NCBI GenBank assembly: GCA_017510075.1
Contig: JAFWNY010000001.1
Coordinates: 1 to 37,041 of the forward strand
Direction: 5' to 3'
Length of the DNA: 37,041 bases
Source: Candidatus Saccharimonadota bacterium
GTDB lineage: Bacteria; Patescibacteriota; Saccharimonadia; Saccharimonadales; Saccharimonadaceae
This document shows positions 24,074-32,886 of the stretch, one piece after another. The notes under the pieces were generated by a model that searched no databases, was not told where the DNA came from, and worked only from the letters and a program-made list of their open reading frames with translations. The translations under genes and the position numbers were made by a program. Numbering within the stretch: the stretch's first letter is position 1; every line of letters begins with the position of its first letter.

Positions 24074-24640
24074 TTAAAGCGCAGATAGACCGTAGGTCAT
24101 CGTACCTTTATAGGTATCAGCTGGCGTCTCAGTACCAACGTAAGCACTGTAGGTCACAGTGAAGGAGGAACCATCAGTAGGACCAGCTTCAGTGATGATT
24201 ACGTGGCTCTGAGCATCGATAGCCGGGACTGGGCTTGTCAGGCCAGAACCAGTGACATCGCTTGAAGTAACCGCTGCACTCCACATTCCAGCCGTGCCAG
24301 AAGCACTATAAGAAGTAGTGTAAGGAATGTTATTCGTGCTTACTGTCTCACCAACGAGGTTGGTTGGAATAGCAGTCACCTCGTAACCATCATTGTCGTT
24401 GCAGGTTACATTAAATTTGTGAGCACCACTAGCGTTGAAGGCAGCCTCAGCACCGTTAGCTACGGTTGCAGTATATGCCGTATCCGCAGCTGAAGAACTC
24501 TGACCATTGTCGAACGAACAAGTTGCATTAATCGTTACAGTAATGGTATCCACAACTTCCGTGTCGTCTACTGCGAATACGCCCATTACTGGCATAGCTG
24601 CGAGAGCCACTGAAGAAGCCGCAATTGCTAATTTTTTCAT
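24074..24640 (-). CDS. Small secreted two-cysteine surface protein
   Basis: 188 residues. A signal peptide (MKKLAIAASSVALAAMPVMGVFA) precedes a beta-rich domain with exactly two Cys, in INATCSFDNG and FNVTCNDNDGYEV, likely disulfide-bonded. The sequence ends in TVTYSAYVGTETPADTYKGTMTYGLSAL without an anchor. The same pattern occurs in the neighbour at 24857-26020, so the two are paralogues. The fold could be like spore-coat U or pilin-like subunits, but no donor-strand motif can be shown. AAGGAGA precedes the ATG. It has its own terminator and may be an abundant surface subunit. Confidence 0.75.
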   Translation of the reverse strand: MKKLAIAASSVALAAMPVMGVFAVDDTEVVDTITVTINATCSFDNGQSSSAADTAYTATVANGAEAAFNASGAHKFNVTCNDNDGYEVTAIPTNLVGETVSTNNIPYTTSYSASGTAGMWSAAVTSSDVTGSGLTSPVPAIDAQSHVIITEAGPTDGSSFTVTYSAYVGTETPADTYKGTMTYGLSAL

Positions 24641-24813
24641 TGTATTTTTCTCCTTCCGTTTTACGGAATTACTTTGTTATTTATGTTAAATGTATAACCT
24701 TTAACATTTATTATTATAGCCAAGCTCAAGCGCAATGTCAACATATTTTTTAAGACTTTTTTAATTTTTCCCACCCGACTTTTCCACAACTACATACAGA
24801 GTCATACAACAAA

Positions 24814-24839
24814 AAACTAGGTGGCAAACCACCTAGTTT
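24814..24839 (-). terminator. Terminator after the larger surface protein gene
   Basis: AAACTAGGTGG (24814-24824) pairs perfectly with CCACCTAGTTT (24829-24839) over CAAA. On the minus strand a T-run follows (TTTTTTG). It lies 18 bp after the stop codon. Confidence 0.85.
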
Positions 24840-24856
24840 CTATCATCTTATAGCCT

Positions 24857-26020
24857 CTATTCTTTTTCCTTATCCTTTTGTGCCACAGCCACCGCCGCCA
24901 CCCCCGCCACAGCCAACGCTCCGGCTGTTACTGCAAACGGCACCCATTCCATTCCCGAATCTTCATTTGGCGACGACGTAGTAGTAGTTGTCACGCCTAG
25001 TGGTTTCTCGTAATTAGCACTCGCTCCTGAATTATCATCGTCACTGATTGTAGTAGTTTTGTTTACCTCACCCAGCAAATCGTCTGTATCACCATTCGTA
25101 GTGCCCTGCATATTTAATACAACTGGCGCACTCGTACCGCCACCCGAATAATTCGTTGTGCCACCATAAGTATTCGTTGTATTGTAAGTGTTGTAGGTAT
25201 TATAGGTATTATTCAATGTCGTCGGTGAGACATTTTGTAAACTGTTCTGAGTGCCATTGCTATCACTCGAATTGGTGCCATTAGAACCAGCATCACCCGA
25301 CCCCGAGTTGCCAGAATCGCCACCGTTATTTGTATCGTCCGTCACTTCGCTACCAGAATCAGTACCGCCATTATCATTATTCTGGCCAGTACCACCCGAA
25401 CCAGAGCCAGAACCAGAACCGCCACCATTACTGGCAGTCCCATTCAGCGACGACAAAACATATTCTATCCTCCCAGTATAAGTTCCCGCCGAAGTCTCAG
25501 TACCAACATAGGCACTATAAGTAGCGGTAAATGACGTCGATGCCGAAGAATGAGTATTAGATGATATAACAACGCCGCCACCCACCGGCACTGGACTGGT
25601 CACCGTTACGCCAGATTCACTTGTCGCAATCTTTGCCGTCCACATACCGCTCACTCCAGTATGAGTATAATTATTTGTATAGCTAATTACATCATCCGTA
25701 TTCGTCGCTTCCAAATCGTACGGCGTAGCCCTTACAGTGTAACCATTATTATTGTTGCAGAATAGATAAAATGTATGTACGCCCGAATCATTGAAGTTCT
25801 CCACCTCGCTACCATTTAATGCCGAACCAGCAAAAGTAGCGTCCGTCGTATTTTTGAACGTACATGTTTCTTCCACTCCTATCCTTAGTGTGTCCGTCAC
25901 TGTCGTCGTGTCCGCCACCACGACCCTCTCCGACACTAGCCCCATCCCAGCCATGCCAAGACCAGCAACTATTGCTACAGGCACTACGCGCGCCTTACTC
26001 TGCGAGTCCATTTCTCTCAT
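24857..26020 (-). CDS. Anchored paralogue of the small surface protein with long Gly/Ser/Asn stalk
   Basis: 387 residues from ATG 26020 (MREMDSQSK), preceded by AGGAAGG ten bases upstream. A signal-like helix (VVPVAIVAGLGMAGMGLV) leads to a domain homologous to the neighbour: two Cys in EETCTFKN and YLFCNNNNGYTVRA, ending TATYSAYVGTETSAGTYTGRIEYVLSSL. A stalk of about 150 residues rich in Gly, Ser, Asn, Asp and Thr follows, with NTYNTYNTYNTTNTYGG. The C-terminus is a membrane helix (VPFAVTAGALAVAGVAAVAVA) and a charged tail. It may serve as anchor or tip for the free small paralogue. Confidence 0.75.
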   Translation of the reverse strand: MREMDSQSKARVVPVAIVAGLGMAGMGLVSERVVVADTTTVTDTLRIGVEETCTFKNTTDATFAGSALNGSEVENFNDSGVHTFYLFCNNNNGYTVRATPYDLEATNTDDVISYTNNYTHTGVSGMWTAKIATSESGVTVTSPVPVGGGVVISSNTHSSASTSFTATYSAYVGTETSAGTYTGRIEYVLSSLNGTASNGGGSGSGSGSGGTGQNNDNGGTDSGSEVTDDTNNGGDSGNSGSGDAGSNGTNSSDSNGTQNSLQNVSPTTLNNTYNTYNTYNTTNTYGGTTNYSGGGTSAPVVLNMQGTTNGDTDDLLGEVNKTTTISDDDNSGASANYEKPLGVTTTTTSSPNEDSGMEWVPFAVTAGALAVAGVAAVAVAQKDKEKE

Positions 26021-26176
26021 TTTTGTATTACCTTCCTGTAATGTATAACCTTTATATACCTCCATCATACACTACTTTTCATTTTAGCGCAAGTGTTTTC
26101 ATACATTTAACCCTCCAGTGCACCACTTTAGACAAAAAAGAGACATAATCTGACATACTATGTTAAAATAAGATTA

Positions 26177-27085
26177 TCACTTCCCCAGCGTCTTAATCTT
26201 CTTAAAATTAACCGCTTCAGCAGCCTTACGCAAAGCCGCCTCACTCCCATAATGCGTATGCTGCCCAGGCGCATCTGACAGCATATGCTGCGCAAAAGGA
26301 AAACTCACCACCCGATCTAGCACCGCACCAAATTTACCTGTCCGCGCGCTCGCCACACCATAATGCGCCACATCCGCAAGCGGAATGTCCAAAGCTTGCT
26401 TCATCTCCTCAGGGAAGAAGGTTAGCGAGAACAAATCCCCATCTGGCTCACCCGCTAGCCTACCATAAGCAATCGAAGTGTTCCCCTCTATCCAAAGCCG
26501 CTCGTTCAACGGCTGCATCTTGCCACGCAACAAATTCACCGTACACTCCACCTTATGCGCATCATTCAGCCCCCGCATCTCGCACACAAAATCCCCCTCG
26601 CAGGTCGTCGTCATCACCGCCCCAGCGCAATCTGGCGACTTCAGTCCGTGCGCCTCATCGTAACTAATCGTATCCGAAATATAGTCCATCATCACCCAAC
26701 TGAGTAGTCCAGTCCGCGCATTCTCCGCCACAAGATAATACTCCGCCCTAGCACCCCAGAACACACTGGTATGAATCCGAAACATGCTCACGATACCGTA
26801 ATATTTCTCGGCATCACCCCCAAACACCGCCGACCGCGCCGGCATAAACCCCTCTGGCATAAACTTCTGAATTTTCACCGGGTCAGGTACCTCGTAAAAC
26901 AAAAAAGTACAATACGGCTCCACCACAAAAGGCATCTTGTTAGCCTTCTTGGTAGCCGACGTCACAATCTTGCGCTGCAAACACACCGGCAATTTGCTAA
27001 GCCGCGTTTGCAAATAATGCGTCTTCCCGACCATCATCGGGTCAACCAATTTCTCCACCCCCTTGGCATATTCTAATACGTTCAT
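26177..27085 (-). CDS. Soluble protein of unknown function, possibly acetoacetate decarboxylase-like fold
   Basis: 302 residues; not firmly recognised. No signal peptide or membrane helix. The segment from PFVVEPYCTFLFYEVPDP through KFMPEGFMPARSAVFGG, YYGIVSMFRIHTSVFWG and YYLVAENARTGLLSW has the strand order of acetoacetate decarboxylase-like/DUF2071 proteins (a ...P.G... segment, then a metabolite-binding barrel). The catalytic Lys of true decarboxylases cannot be assigned. The start is leaderless-type: TGTTATAAT ends six bases before ATG 27085. Confidence 0.6.
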   Translation of the reverse strand: MNVLEYAKGVEKLVDPMMVGKTHYLQTRLSKLPVCLQRKIVTSATKKANKMPFVVEPYCTFLFYEVPDPVKIQKFMPEGFMPARSAVFGGDAEKYYGIVSMFRIHTSVFWGARAEYYLVAENARTGLLSWVMMDYISDTISYDEAHGLKSPDCAGAVMTTTCEGDFVCEMRGLNDAHKVECTVNLLRGKMQPLNERLWIEGNTSIAYGRLAGEPDGDLFSLTFFPEEMKQALDIPLADVAHYGVASARTGKFGAVLDRVVSFPFAQHMLSDAPGQHTHYGSEAALRKAAEAVNFKKIKTLGK

Positions 27086-27129
27086 GGTTTAATTATAACA
27101 CACATCCCGACATCAATACCACCAATTCC

Positions 27130-27690
27130 CTACAACCACTTTCCCACCCACTCGTAAAACGCCCCCCCATCATTATACGCATCCGCGTCTTCATCACTGT
27201 CCGCCCGCAAATACCCCACCACTCGCCCCCGCGACACCACCACAAAAGACGGGTAGTACTTCACAAACTCATGCAGCGACGTCTCCCTCACCTCCGTAAA
27301 CATCATCCGATACACCTTTATCCCCGCCTCAGCAGCCCAATCCTCCACATACCCCCTCAATCTATCCGCCGTCGTACATCCCCCCTGATCCACAAACACC
27401 ACAAACGATTTCCCCTCATCCACCAGCTTCTCATACTCCGCCCCCGTCAAATCCACCATCTCACAACCCCCCTCACACACATATTCCGCATCCAACACCA
27501 CCTTCGCATCATCAAACCACCCCGCAATTGCCCCCATAAACACCACTGACAAAGCCAACACCGCCACCAACGCAATCACCAGCCCAGGCACACTTAGCTG
27601 TCGCTTTTTCTTATCAACACCAACCCCCTTTCCACCGCTCGCGCCCCTCCCTTCTAACCGCCTCCCCTTCGCCTCTTTATCCTTACTCAC
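27130..27690 (-). CDS. Membrane-anchored thioredoxin-like protein with a single active-site cysteine
   Basis: 186 residues. A basic N-terminus and one helix (about 34-56) place the domain outside the membrane. SFVVFVDQGGCTTADRLRGYV has the thioredoxin strand-turn-helix with C105, but CTTA replaces CxxC, so it has only the first cysteine. KYYPSFVVVSRGRVVGYL contains the conserved cis-Pro region. C72 and C76 lie before the fold and could pair. A single-Cys domain suggests an isomerase, a monothiol or bacteriocin-transport-like accessory protein rather than a classical reductase. It begins 2 bp after the rhodanese gene. Confidence 0.7.
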   Translation of the reverse strand: MSKDKEAKGRRLEGRGASGGKGVGVDKKKRQLSVPGLVIALVAVLALSVVFMGAIAGWFDDAKVVLDAEYVCEGGCEMVDLTGAEYEKLVDEGKSFVVFVDQGGCTTADRLRGYVEDWAAEAGIKVYRMMFTEVRETSLHEFVKYYPSFVVVSRGRVVGYLRADSDEDADAYNDGGAFYEWVGKWL

Positions 27691-27691
27691 C

Positions 27692-28375
27692 TTATTTCTC
27701 CGTCAGCTCACTAAAATCAATCTCATGCACCGGCACCTTCCAAAAATCATACACTACCGACCCATCCGCCAGCTCACGTTTCACTTCCACATTATTCTTA
27801 CCTTCATAGAACCAATACCCACCCACATCATAAATCTTACTCGCATCCCACCCTAGCGCCACCAACATATTCTTCATCATCCCCGAATATCCCCCACCGC
27901 CACACATCAAGAAAATCACCTTATCCTTCGGGAACAAATCCTCCAAAATCCGTAAAGATTCCTCATAATTCGCTTCATACTCAGTCCCATCAAACTCAAA
28001 CAAAGTCTTCCCAGTGTAAGTATCCCCCACCGCCTCCGGCAACCCCGTCACATTCACAATATACGGATACGGCACCACTTCAAACCCCTCCACAAATCCC
28101 GAAAGATACGAATCACCCCCAATCGCCTCATAATTCCCCGGATCCTTCAACATGCGTAAATCCCGATACACCGCATCGCTCCGCCCGAGATACTGATCTA
28201 TCGTTGCCTCATTCACATTCTTATCAACCCCTAACTGCCCCCGCTCCCCCTCAGCAAGTTCCGGCGCCGGCAACTCCGCCAAACTCACATTCGGAAACAC
28301 AAACTTCCCCAGCAAAAACGCCCCCACCACCAATATCACCGCCCCAACTATAATACTCCAAACATATTTTTTCAT
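27692..28375 (-). CDS. Membrane-anchored rhodanese-domain protein
   Basis: 227 residues. An N-terminal helix (VWSIIVGAVILVVGAFLLGKFV) anchors an extracytoplasmic domain. The rhodanese active-site loop is VIFLMCGGGGYSGMMKNML with C158, followed by the typical LGWDASKIYDVGGYWFYEG. Such domains carry persulfide sulfur or bind thiols. GGAG precedes the ATG and TGATATACT upstream is a likely promoter. It is followed 2 bp later by the thioredoxin-like gene, so an envelope thiol or sulfur unit is plausible. Confidence 0.85.
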   Translation of the reverse strand: MKKYVWSIIVGAVILVVGAFLLGKFVFPNVSLAELPAPELAEGERGQLGVDKNVNEATIDQYLGRSDAVYRDLRMLKDPGNYEAIGGDSYLSGFVEGFEVVPYPYIVNVTGLPEAVGDTYTGKTLFEFDGTEYEANYEESLRILEDLFPKDKVIFLMCGGGGYSGMMKNMLVALGWDASKIYDVGGYWFYEGKNNVEVKRELADGSVVYDFWKVPVHEIDFSELTEK

Positions 28376-28449
28376 ACTATCTCCACTTTACTTATCCTCA
28401 GTATATCACATCCCCACCATTTTCTCAACGCCCCGTCCATCTCAAACCC

Positions 28450-29199
28450 CTACACCCCCACCGCCGGCTCTATTGGGCAATTTTCCAAAACCCGCAAAAT
28501 CGCTTCCTTCTCTGCCTCCGTCACCCACAACCCATATTTATATTTCACCGACACCTGCCGCGCCACGTACTGACACCGAAACTTCTTATTCGGCGGCAGC
28601 CACGTCGCCGCATCTCCATCCGACTTCTTCCCATTCGCGCTCGCATCCACCGCCAGCAAGTTCAGCGGGTCCGTCGCCATCGCATTCCGTACCGCGTAAT
28701 CCATATACTGCGCCCCCTTCTGCCACGCGTCCGACAGCGCCACCACATGATCTATCTGCACTCCCTTCGAGATCTCCTCCCGCGTACTAAACACCTTATG
28801 CTCCCCAGTGTACGGTTCGTCATATTCTCCTGCCACCACATTACAACCATCAAGCACCGCACTCTCCCCAAACTCCCGCCGGATAATCCTCTGCCGCAAA
28901 TTACACCCATCCACCGTCGGCCAATTACCATAAAACTGTTCCCTATCATACCCCGTCTTCGGCGCCCGCCCCTTCACCTCCAGCTCCCCCAACACCTCCA
29001 CCGCCAATCTCGCCGATGCATCAGCTTCTGTCACCGCCTCCGCCGCATAGTCACCAACCCCATCAATCCCACTTTCCGCCCCAGTATTTTCAACAGGCGT
29101 AAAAATCTGTTCATAGCTCGCCGGATTCACTAAGAGCCAAATCACCACTCCAATAGCTGCACACACCACCACCGATAAACGTCTCGTCTTAAGCTTCAT
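28450..29199 (-). CDS. Secreted HNH nuclease (DUF1524/GmrSD-C type)
   Basis: 249 residues. An N-terminal helix (LSVVVCAAIGVVIWLLV) exports or anchors the protein. The nuclease domain contains NWPTVDGCNLRQRIIRREF, VQIDHVVALSDAWQKGA with D150 and H151, and DPLNLLAVDASANGKKSDGDAATWLPP with the Asn residues of the beta-beta-alpha metal site. This family of exported HNH nucleases degrades DNA outside the cell. In an organism expected to lack nucleotide synthesis, scavenging from host DNA is a sensible role, but that is inference. TGATATGAT ends six bases before the ATG. Confidence 0.88.
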   Translation of the reverse strand: MKLKTRRLSVVVCAAIGVVIWLLVNPASYEQIFTPVENTGAESGIDGVGDYAAEAVTEADASARLAVEVLGELEVKGRAPKTGYDREQFYGNWPTVDGCNLRQRIIRREFGESAVLDGCNVVAGEYDEPYTGEHKVFSTREEISKGVQIDHVVALSDAWQKGAQYMDYAVRNAMATDPLNLLAVDASANGKKSDGDAATWLPPNKKFRCQYVARQVSVKYKYGLWVTEAEKEAILRVLENCPIEPAVGV

Positions 29200-29287
29200 A
29201 CTCTTATCATATCACATATTTTCCTCCGACCGAATAACCAAAATCAACAGCCCCCACAATCGCCCCAAATATGCTATAATTATATAC

Positions 29288-29968
29288 ATGAAAAAGCGTG
29301 GGCGGATTAAGTTCAAACTTCACAAAATCAAAACATGGTGGCTAATAGCACTGCTAGTGCCCCTAGTATTTATTGACGCCACCCTATTACGACAAGACCA
29401 CATAAAAATGACCGAGCTCCGCGATGCCGTACTTGCAGCAGATGAAGCAGACGACGATGCCGCAATTATTCAAAATCTAGAAAACCTAAAGGACTTTGTA
29501 TTCCATAATATAGTAATAAATATCGTAGATGATAACGGCACGCAAAAAGTCACATTTGGCACGGGGCCCTTCTACCTAGAACATCAATACATCCGAGCCG
29601 CAAATGCCGCACTAGAGGCAGCCGAAACAAGCCTAACGGGAGACAGCAACCCCAACGGAAACGTATACCAAATGGCTTCAGATGTCTGCAGGCCCCAAGC
29701 TATCGCAAGCGGCTGGGCGTGGAACAATCCAAACTACATCAACTGCATGATGAGTGAAATCCAAAAATACCCAGCAGCCGACGACATCCAAGACACGATA
29801 ATCGCGGCATTGCCATCCACAGAACTTTATCGGCACAACTACGCATCTCCATTATGGGCGCCTACTTTGTCAGGCTTCATGCTATTATTAACAGCGATCA
29901 TTATTGTTGTAATTTTGATTAAAGTAATTATCTGGCTAATATTAAGATTATCCCTGTTATTCTTATAA
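29288..29968 (+). CDS. Membrane protein with two terminal helices, unknown function
   Basis: 226 residues; not recognised. A basic N-terminus and helix (TWWLIALLVPLVFIDATLL, about 16-34) and a C-terminal helix (PTLSGFMLLLTAIIIVVILIKVIIWLIL, about 190-222) flank a central soluble region with two Cys (DVCRPQAIASGWAWNNPNYINCMM). The central part is probably outside with a disulfide. TGCTATAAT ends seven bases before the ATG, so the mRNA is probably leaderless. It is divergent from the HNH nuclease gene. Confidence 0.7.
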   Translation: MKKRGRIKFKLHKIKTWWLIALLVPLVFIDATLLRQDHIKMTELRDAVLAADEADDDAAIIQNLENLKDFVFHNIVINIVDDNGTQKVTFGTGPFYLEHQYIRAANAALEAAETSLTGDSNPNGNVYQMASDVCRPQAIASGWAWNNPNYINCMMSEIQKYPAADDIQDTIIAALPSTELYRHNYASPLWAPTLSGFMLLLTAIIIVVILIKVIIWLILRLSLLFL

Positions 29969-30063
29969 ATATCAAAAATCCTCTAAGAAAAATGCGAAAA
30001 ACCCTTGACTTTTTGCCTTCGGGGTCATAAGATAAGAATATATTAACTTAAGGAGGAAGCTAA

Positions 30064-30270
30064 ATGGCTTACGAACATACCAACGGTAAAGGAATAAAAT
30101 ACTACCTTCGCAAATCTGAAGTTACACTACGTGGCGGCAAACCACAAACTATCTATTTCTTCACCAAGAACGCCGAGGGCGGCAAAGGCACCCCGTGCGA
30201 CCTACCAGAGGATCGCATGGTCTGCGAAAATCCACGCAATGGATTCTTGACCTTGAAGAAAAAGGCCTAA
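30064..30270 (+). CDS. Small conserved-looking protein, unknown function
   Basis: 68 residues. AAGGAGGAAGC directly precedes the ATG, the best Shine-Dalgarno in the window. It is basic and hydrophilic (YEHTNGKGIKYYLRKSEVTLRGG), with a run FFTKNAEGGKGTPCDLPEDRMVCENPRNGFLTLKKK and two Cys. I believe similar short proteins recur in Candidate Phyla Radiation genomes, but cannot verify it. A terminator follows. Strong signals suggest high expression; a nucleic-acid-associated role is only a guess. Confidence 0.8.
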   Translation: MAYEHTNGKGIKYYLRKSEVTLRGGKPQTIYFFTKNAEGGKGTPCDLPEDRMVCENPRNGFLTLKKKA

Positions 30271-30286
30271 TCAGGATTAGTCTTTT

Positions 30287-30321
30287 AAATGCACTGCGTC
30301 TAAATAGCGCGGTGCATTTTT
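30287..30321 (+). terminator. Terminator after the 68-residue gene
   Basis: AAATGCAC (30287-30294) pairs with GTGCATTT (30312-30319), with an inner GCG/CGC pair, and a T-run follows. Confidence 0.8.
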
Positions 30322-30336
30322 CCTAATTAATCCTCA

Positions 30337-31314
30337 TTAATATATAGGGAACCAAGTAACCGCCGGCGGAATCTCCGAATCCATGAAGTCACCAGTAACA
30401 GCAGCGACGGCAAGAATCGGGCTCAAATGCCTTAGTTGACGATCAGAGGTCACATATTTTAAATAACTCTCGGCAGCAAAACGCATCCGTTGCTGCTTAC
30501 TCCTATCAATAGCATCAAAAGGCGCACCCCGGTAGTCCGACCTCCGATATTTGACCTCAGTAAAATAGATGCGATCCCCCTTCACGCTAATGACATCTAT
30601 TTCATAGAAATAAGTCTTGTGATTCCTAGCAATTACATGATGCCCCTGCTGCTCAAGATACTCTGCAACGGCAAGCTCAGCTTGCTTACCCACCTCCGTA
30701 GTATTCTTTTTGACTTTAGTCGGCAACTGAAAATCAGAAAGAGTCTTGCAGGGCTCAAAAGATCTGCGATGCTCAGGGCAAAGGCCGTAAGCATAAATAG
30801 CCTTGACGTGCCCCGCCGTGCCATAGCCAACATGCTTAGCAAAGCCATAATCAGGATATTTAGAGTCCAGCCCCATCATATAATGATCCCGCGCAACCTT
30901 AGCAATAATAGAAGCAGCCGACACAGCTTTAAACTTAGCATCAGCCTTAATGCAGGTAGAAACATAACCCTCAAGAGAAGTCCTACTCAAAAAATTGACT
31001 TTACCATCAATAATAATCTGAGAAAAAGGCACGTGAAGCACCTGAACCGACTTCACAGCACGACGAGTAGCGAGCCTCAAACTATCACTGATACCCAATC
31101 GGTCAAGCTCACCAACGTGGACCCAGCCAAGACCAGCAGCGGCTTCTTGTAGAATAATGTCATTAAGCCACTCGCGTTTCTTGGCAGTCAACTTTTTGGA
31201 ATCATTGAGTTCCTGGAACCATTCACATTCCTCATCTGGCAGAACTACGGCCCCCACAACAAGCGGACCCGCTAGGGGCCCGCGTCCAACCTCATCTATT
31301 CCAAGAATTGCCAT
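30337..31314 (-). CDS. rnhB: Fusion: ribonuclease HII + YraN-like (UPF0102) nuclease
   Basis: 325 residues. Residues 1-195 are RNase HII: GIDEVGRGPLAGP with D7 and E8, LNDSKKL, IIIDGKVN with D103, KADAKFKAVSAASIIAKVARD and YGTAGHVKAI. It removes RNA from RNA-DNA hybrids. Residues about 205-325 are a YraN/UPF0102 domain: EVGKQAELAVAEYLEQQG, then FYEIDVISVKGDRIYFTEVKYR, giving the PD-(D/E)xK-type site D240, E253, K255. In other bacteria rnhB and yraN are often neighbours; here they share one chain. The ATG directly follows the rplS stop, so rplS and rnhB form one unit. Confidence 0.93.
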   Translation of the reverse strand: MAILGIDEVGRGPLAGPLVVGAVVLPDEECEWFQELNDSKKLTAKKREWLNDIILQEAAAGLGWVHVGELDRLGISDSLRLATRRAVKSVQVLHVPFSQIIIDGKVNFLSRTSLEGYVSTCIKADAKFKAVSAASIIAKVARDHYMMGLDSKYPDYGFAKHVGYGTAGHVKAIYAYGLCPEHRRSFEPCKTLSDFQLPTKVKKNTTEVGKQAELAVAEYLEQQGHHVIARNHKTYFYEIDVISVKGDRIYFTEVKYRRSDYRGAPFDAIDRSKQQRMRFAAESYLKYVTSDRQLRHLSPILAVAAVTGDFMDSEIPPAVTWFPIY

Positions 31315-31824
31315 TTAAGCTTCTTTTGTCTCGGCTACTTTCTCAGTTTCAGCCGACTCTTCAGCTTTAGACCCAGAGGCTACAGATTCCTCACTCTCAG
31401 GCTCAGAGGCCTCAACAACCTCCACATCAGCCGGCTCTTCAATTACAGTAACGTTATTAACAGCAACACGGTCAAAATCCTTACCCTGAAGGCGCGCAGA
31501 TTTACCAGAACGATTACGAAGGTAGCTCAAATTATTGCGTCGCACCTTCGCACGCTTAGTGATCTCGATCTTCTCCACCAACGGCGAATGAATAAGGTAA
31601 GATTTCTCCACTCCCACACCAGAAGTAACCTTACGCACTACGATGCGAGCAGTGTGAGATTCCTTGCGATCCACGCGAATCACGACCCCTTCAAAAGTCT
31701 GGAGGCGGAACTTGCTACCCTCTTTAATTTTTTGGGTGACTCTAACGGTATCACCCGACCGTACGTCCACGACAGCCTTCTTTTTCTGGGCGTCGCCAAT
31801 TTGCTTTAGAATAGAAAAACTCAT
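31315..31824 (-). CDS. rplS: Ribosomal protein bL19 with acidic C-terminal extension
   Basis: 169 residues, longer than the usual about 115. The core is typical: SGDTVRVTQKIKEGSKFRLQTFEGVVI, then VGVEKSYLIHSPLVEKIEITKRAKVRRNNLSYLR. The last about 45 residues are Glu/Ser/Ala-rich (ASEPESEESVASGSKAEES), probably disordered. AAAGG precedes the ATG closely. rplS followed by rnhB is a common bacterial order. Confidence 0.96.
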   Translation of the reverse strand: MSFSILKQIGDAQKKKAVVDVRSGDTVRVTQKIKEGSKFRLQTFEGVVIRVDRKESHTARIVVRKVTSGVGVEKSYLIHSPLVEKIEITKRAKVRRNNLSYLRNRSGKSARLQGKDFDRVAVNNVTVIEEPADVEVVEASEPESEESVASGSKAEESAETEKVAETKEA

Positions 31825-31896
31825 ATTATACCTTTATTATTTACGATTACTCACTATTTTACCACACTTTCAAAAGAGTTGCAAGAGTTATCTCTA

Positions 31897-32886
31897 TCAA
31901 ACATTGAATTTAAACTCAACCACATCGCCTTCCTGCATGATATAGGTCTTACCTTCGGTGCGGAGGAGGCCGGCTTGTTTGACGGCGAGCTCGGAACCGA
32001 GGCGGGCAAGGTCATCGTATTTGCAGACGTTGGCGGCGATAAAGCCACGCTGAAAATCGGTGTGGATGGTGCCGGCGGCTTCGGGGGCGGTGGAGCCTTT
32101 TTTGATAGTCCAGGCGCGGCATTCTTTTTTACCGGCGGTGAGGAAGGACTGAAGACCTAAAGTGTCGTAGGCGGCTTTGATTAGCTCGCCCAAAGCATCA
32201 TCTTTAACGCCATACGATTCGAGAAACTCCTTACGCTCCTCGCGACTCATTTCCGCCATCTCCTCCTCCAACTTAGCGTTGACAAAAATAGCTTTAGCAG
32301 GCTTCACAAGATCCTTAAGCTGAGATTGCAGAGCTTGATCAGTAAGACCAGATTCATCTACGTTAAACATATAAATTACTGGTTTATCTGTAAGATACGG
32401 GATATTCTCGTCAGACGGATCTTTTTTACGCTTAGCTTCAATCTTTGCACGAGTTTCCTCATCGGCTAGCTGCAATTCTAAATTAACGATATCGATGTCA
32501 TCCTTAGCTTGCGCCACAACATCGTCTTCAGGCTGGTTGTCAGCGCGGACAATGTCGTCATTTTTGAAAGCCCTTACGACATGGCAGATGGCTTGACATT
32601 CGCGAATGTGAGCGAGAAATCTATTGCCAAGACCTTCGCCCTTGGAGGCGCCTTGTACTAGGCCGGCGATGTCGACAAATTCAACGGTGGCGGGGACGAC
32701 TTTGTCGGTGTCGTATATTTTGGCAAGGACATCTAGGCGCTCGTCGGGGACTGGGACGATACCAACGTTTGGCTCGATGGTAGCAAAAGGATAATTCGCG
32801 GCGAGGGCGCCAGCGTTTGTAAGTGCATTAAATAGTGTAGACTTGCCGACGTTTGGGAGGCCGACGATTCCTATCTTTAAATTCAT
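31897..32886 (-). CDS. ychF: Ribosome-associated ATPase YchF (OLA1 family)
   Basis: 329 residues from ATG 32886 (MNLKIGIVGLPNVGKS), somewhat shorter than the usual about 363. Motifs: G1 GLPNVGKS, ANYPFATIEPNVG, DIAGLVQGAS, and FNVDES in place of NKxD, the YchF signature for ATP rather than GTP. A charged helical insert follows, and the C-terminal TGS domain (ECRAWTIKKGSTAPEAAGTIH...TYIMQEGDVVEFKFNV) is complete. YchF binds the ribosome and modulates stress responses. The first seven codons and the upstream region are the sequence copied in every repeat of the cassette array on the right. The stop is TGA. Confidence 0.96.
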   Translation of the reverse strand: MNLKIGIVGLPNVGKSTLFNALTNAGALAANYPFATIEPNVGIVPVPDERLDVLAKIYDTDKVVPATVEFVDIAGLVQGASKGEGLGNRFLAHIRECQAICHVVRAFKNDDIVRADNQPEDDVVAQAKDDIDIVNLELQLADEETRAKIEAKRKKDPSDENIPYLTDKPVIYMFNVDESGLTDQALQSQLKDLVKPAKAIFVNAKLEEEMAEMSREERKEFLESYGVKDDALGELIKAAYDTLGLQSFLTAGKKECRAWTIKKGSTAPEAAGTIHTDFQRGFIAANVCKYDDLARLGSELAVKQAGLLRTEGKTYIMQEGDVVEFKFNV

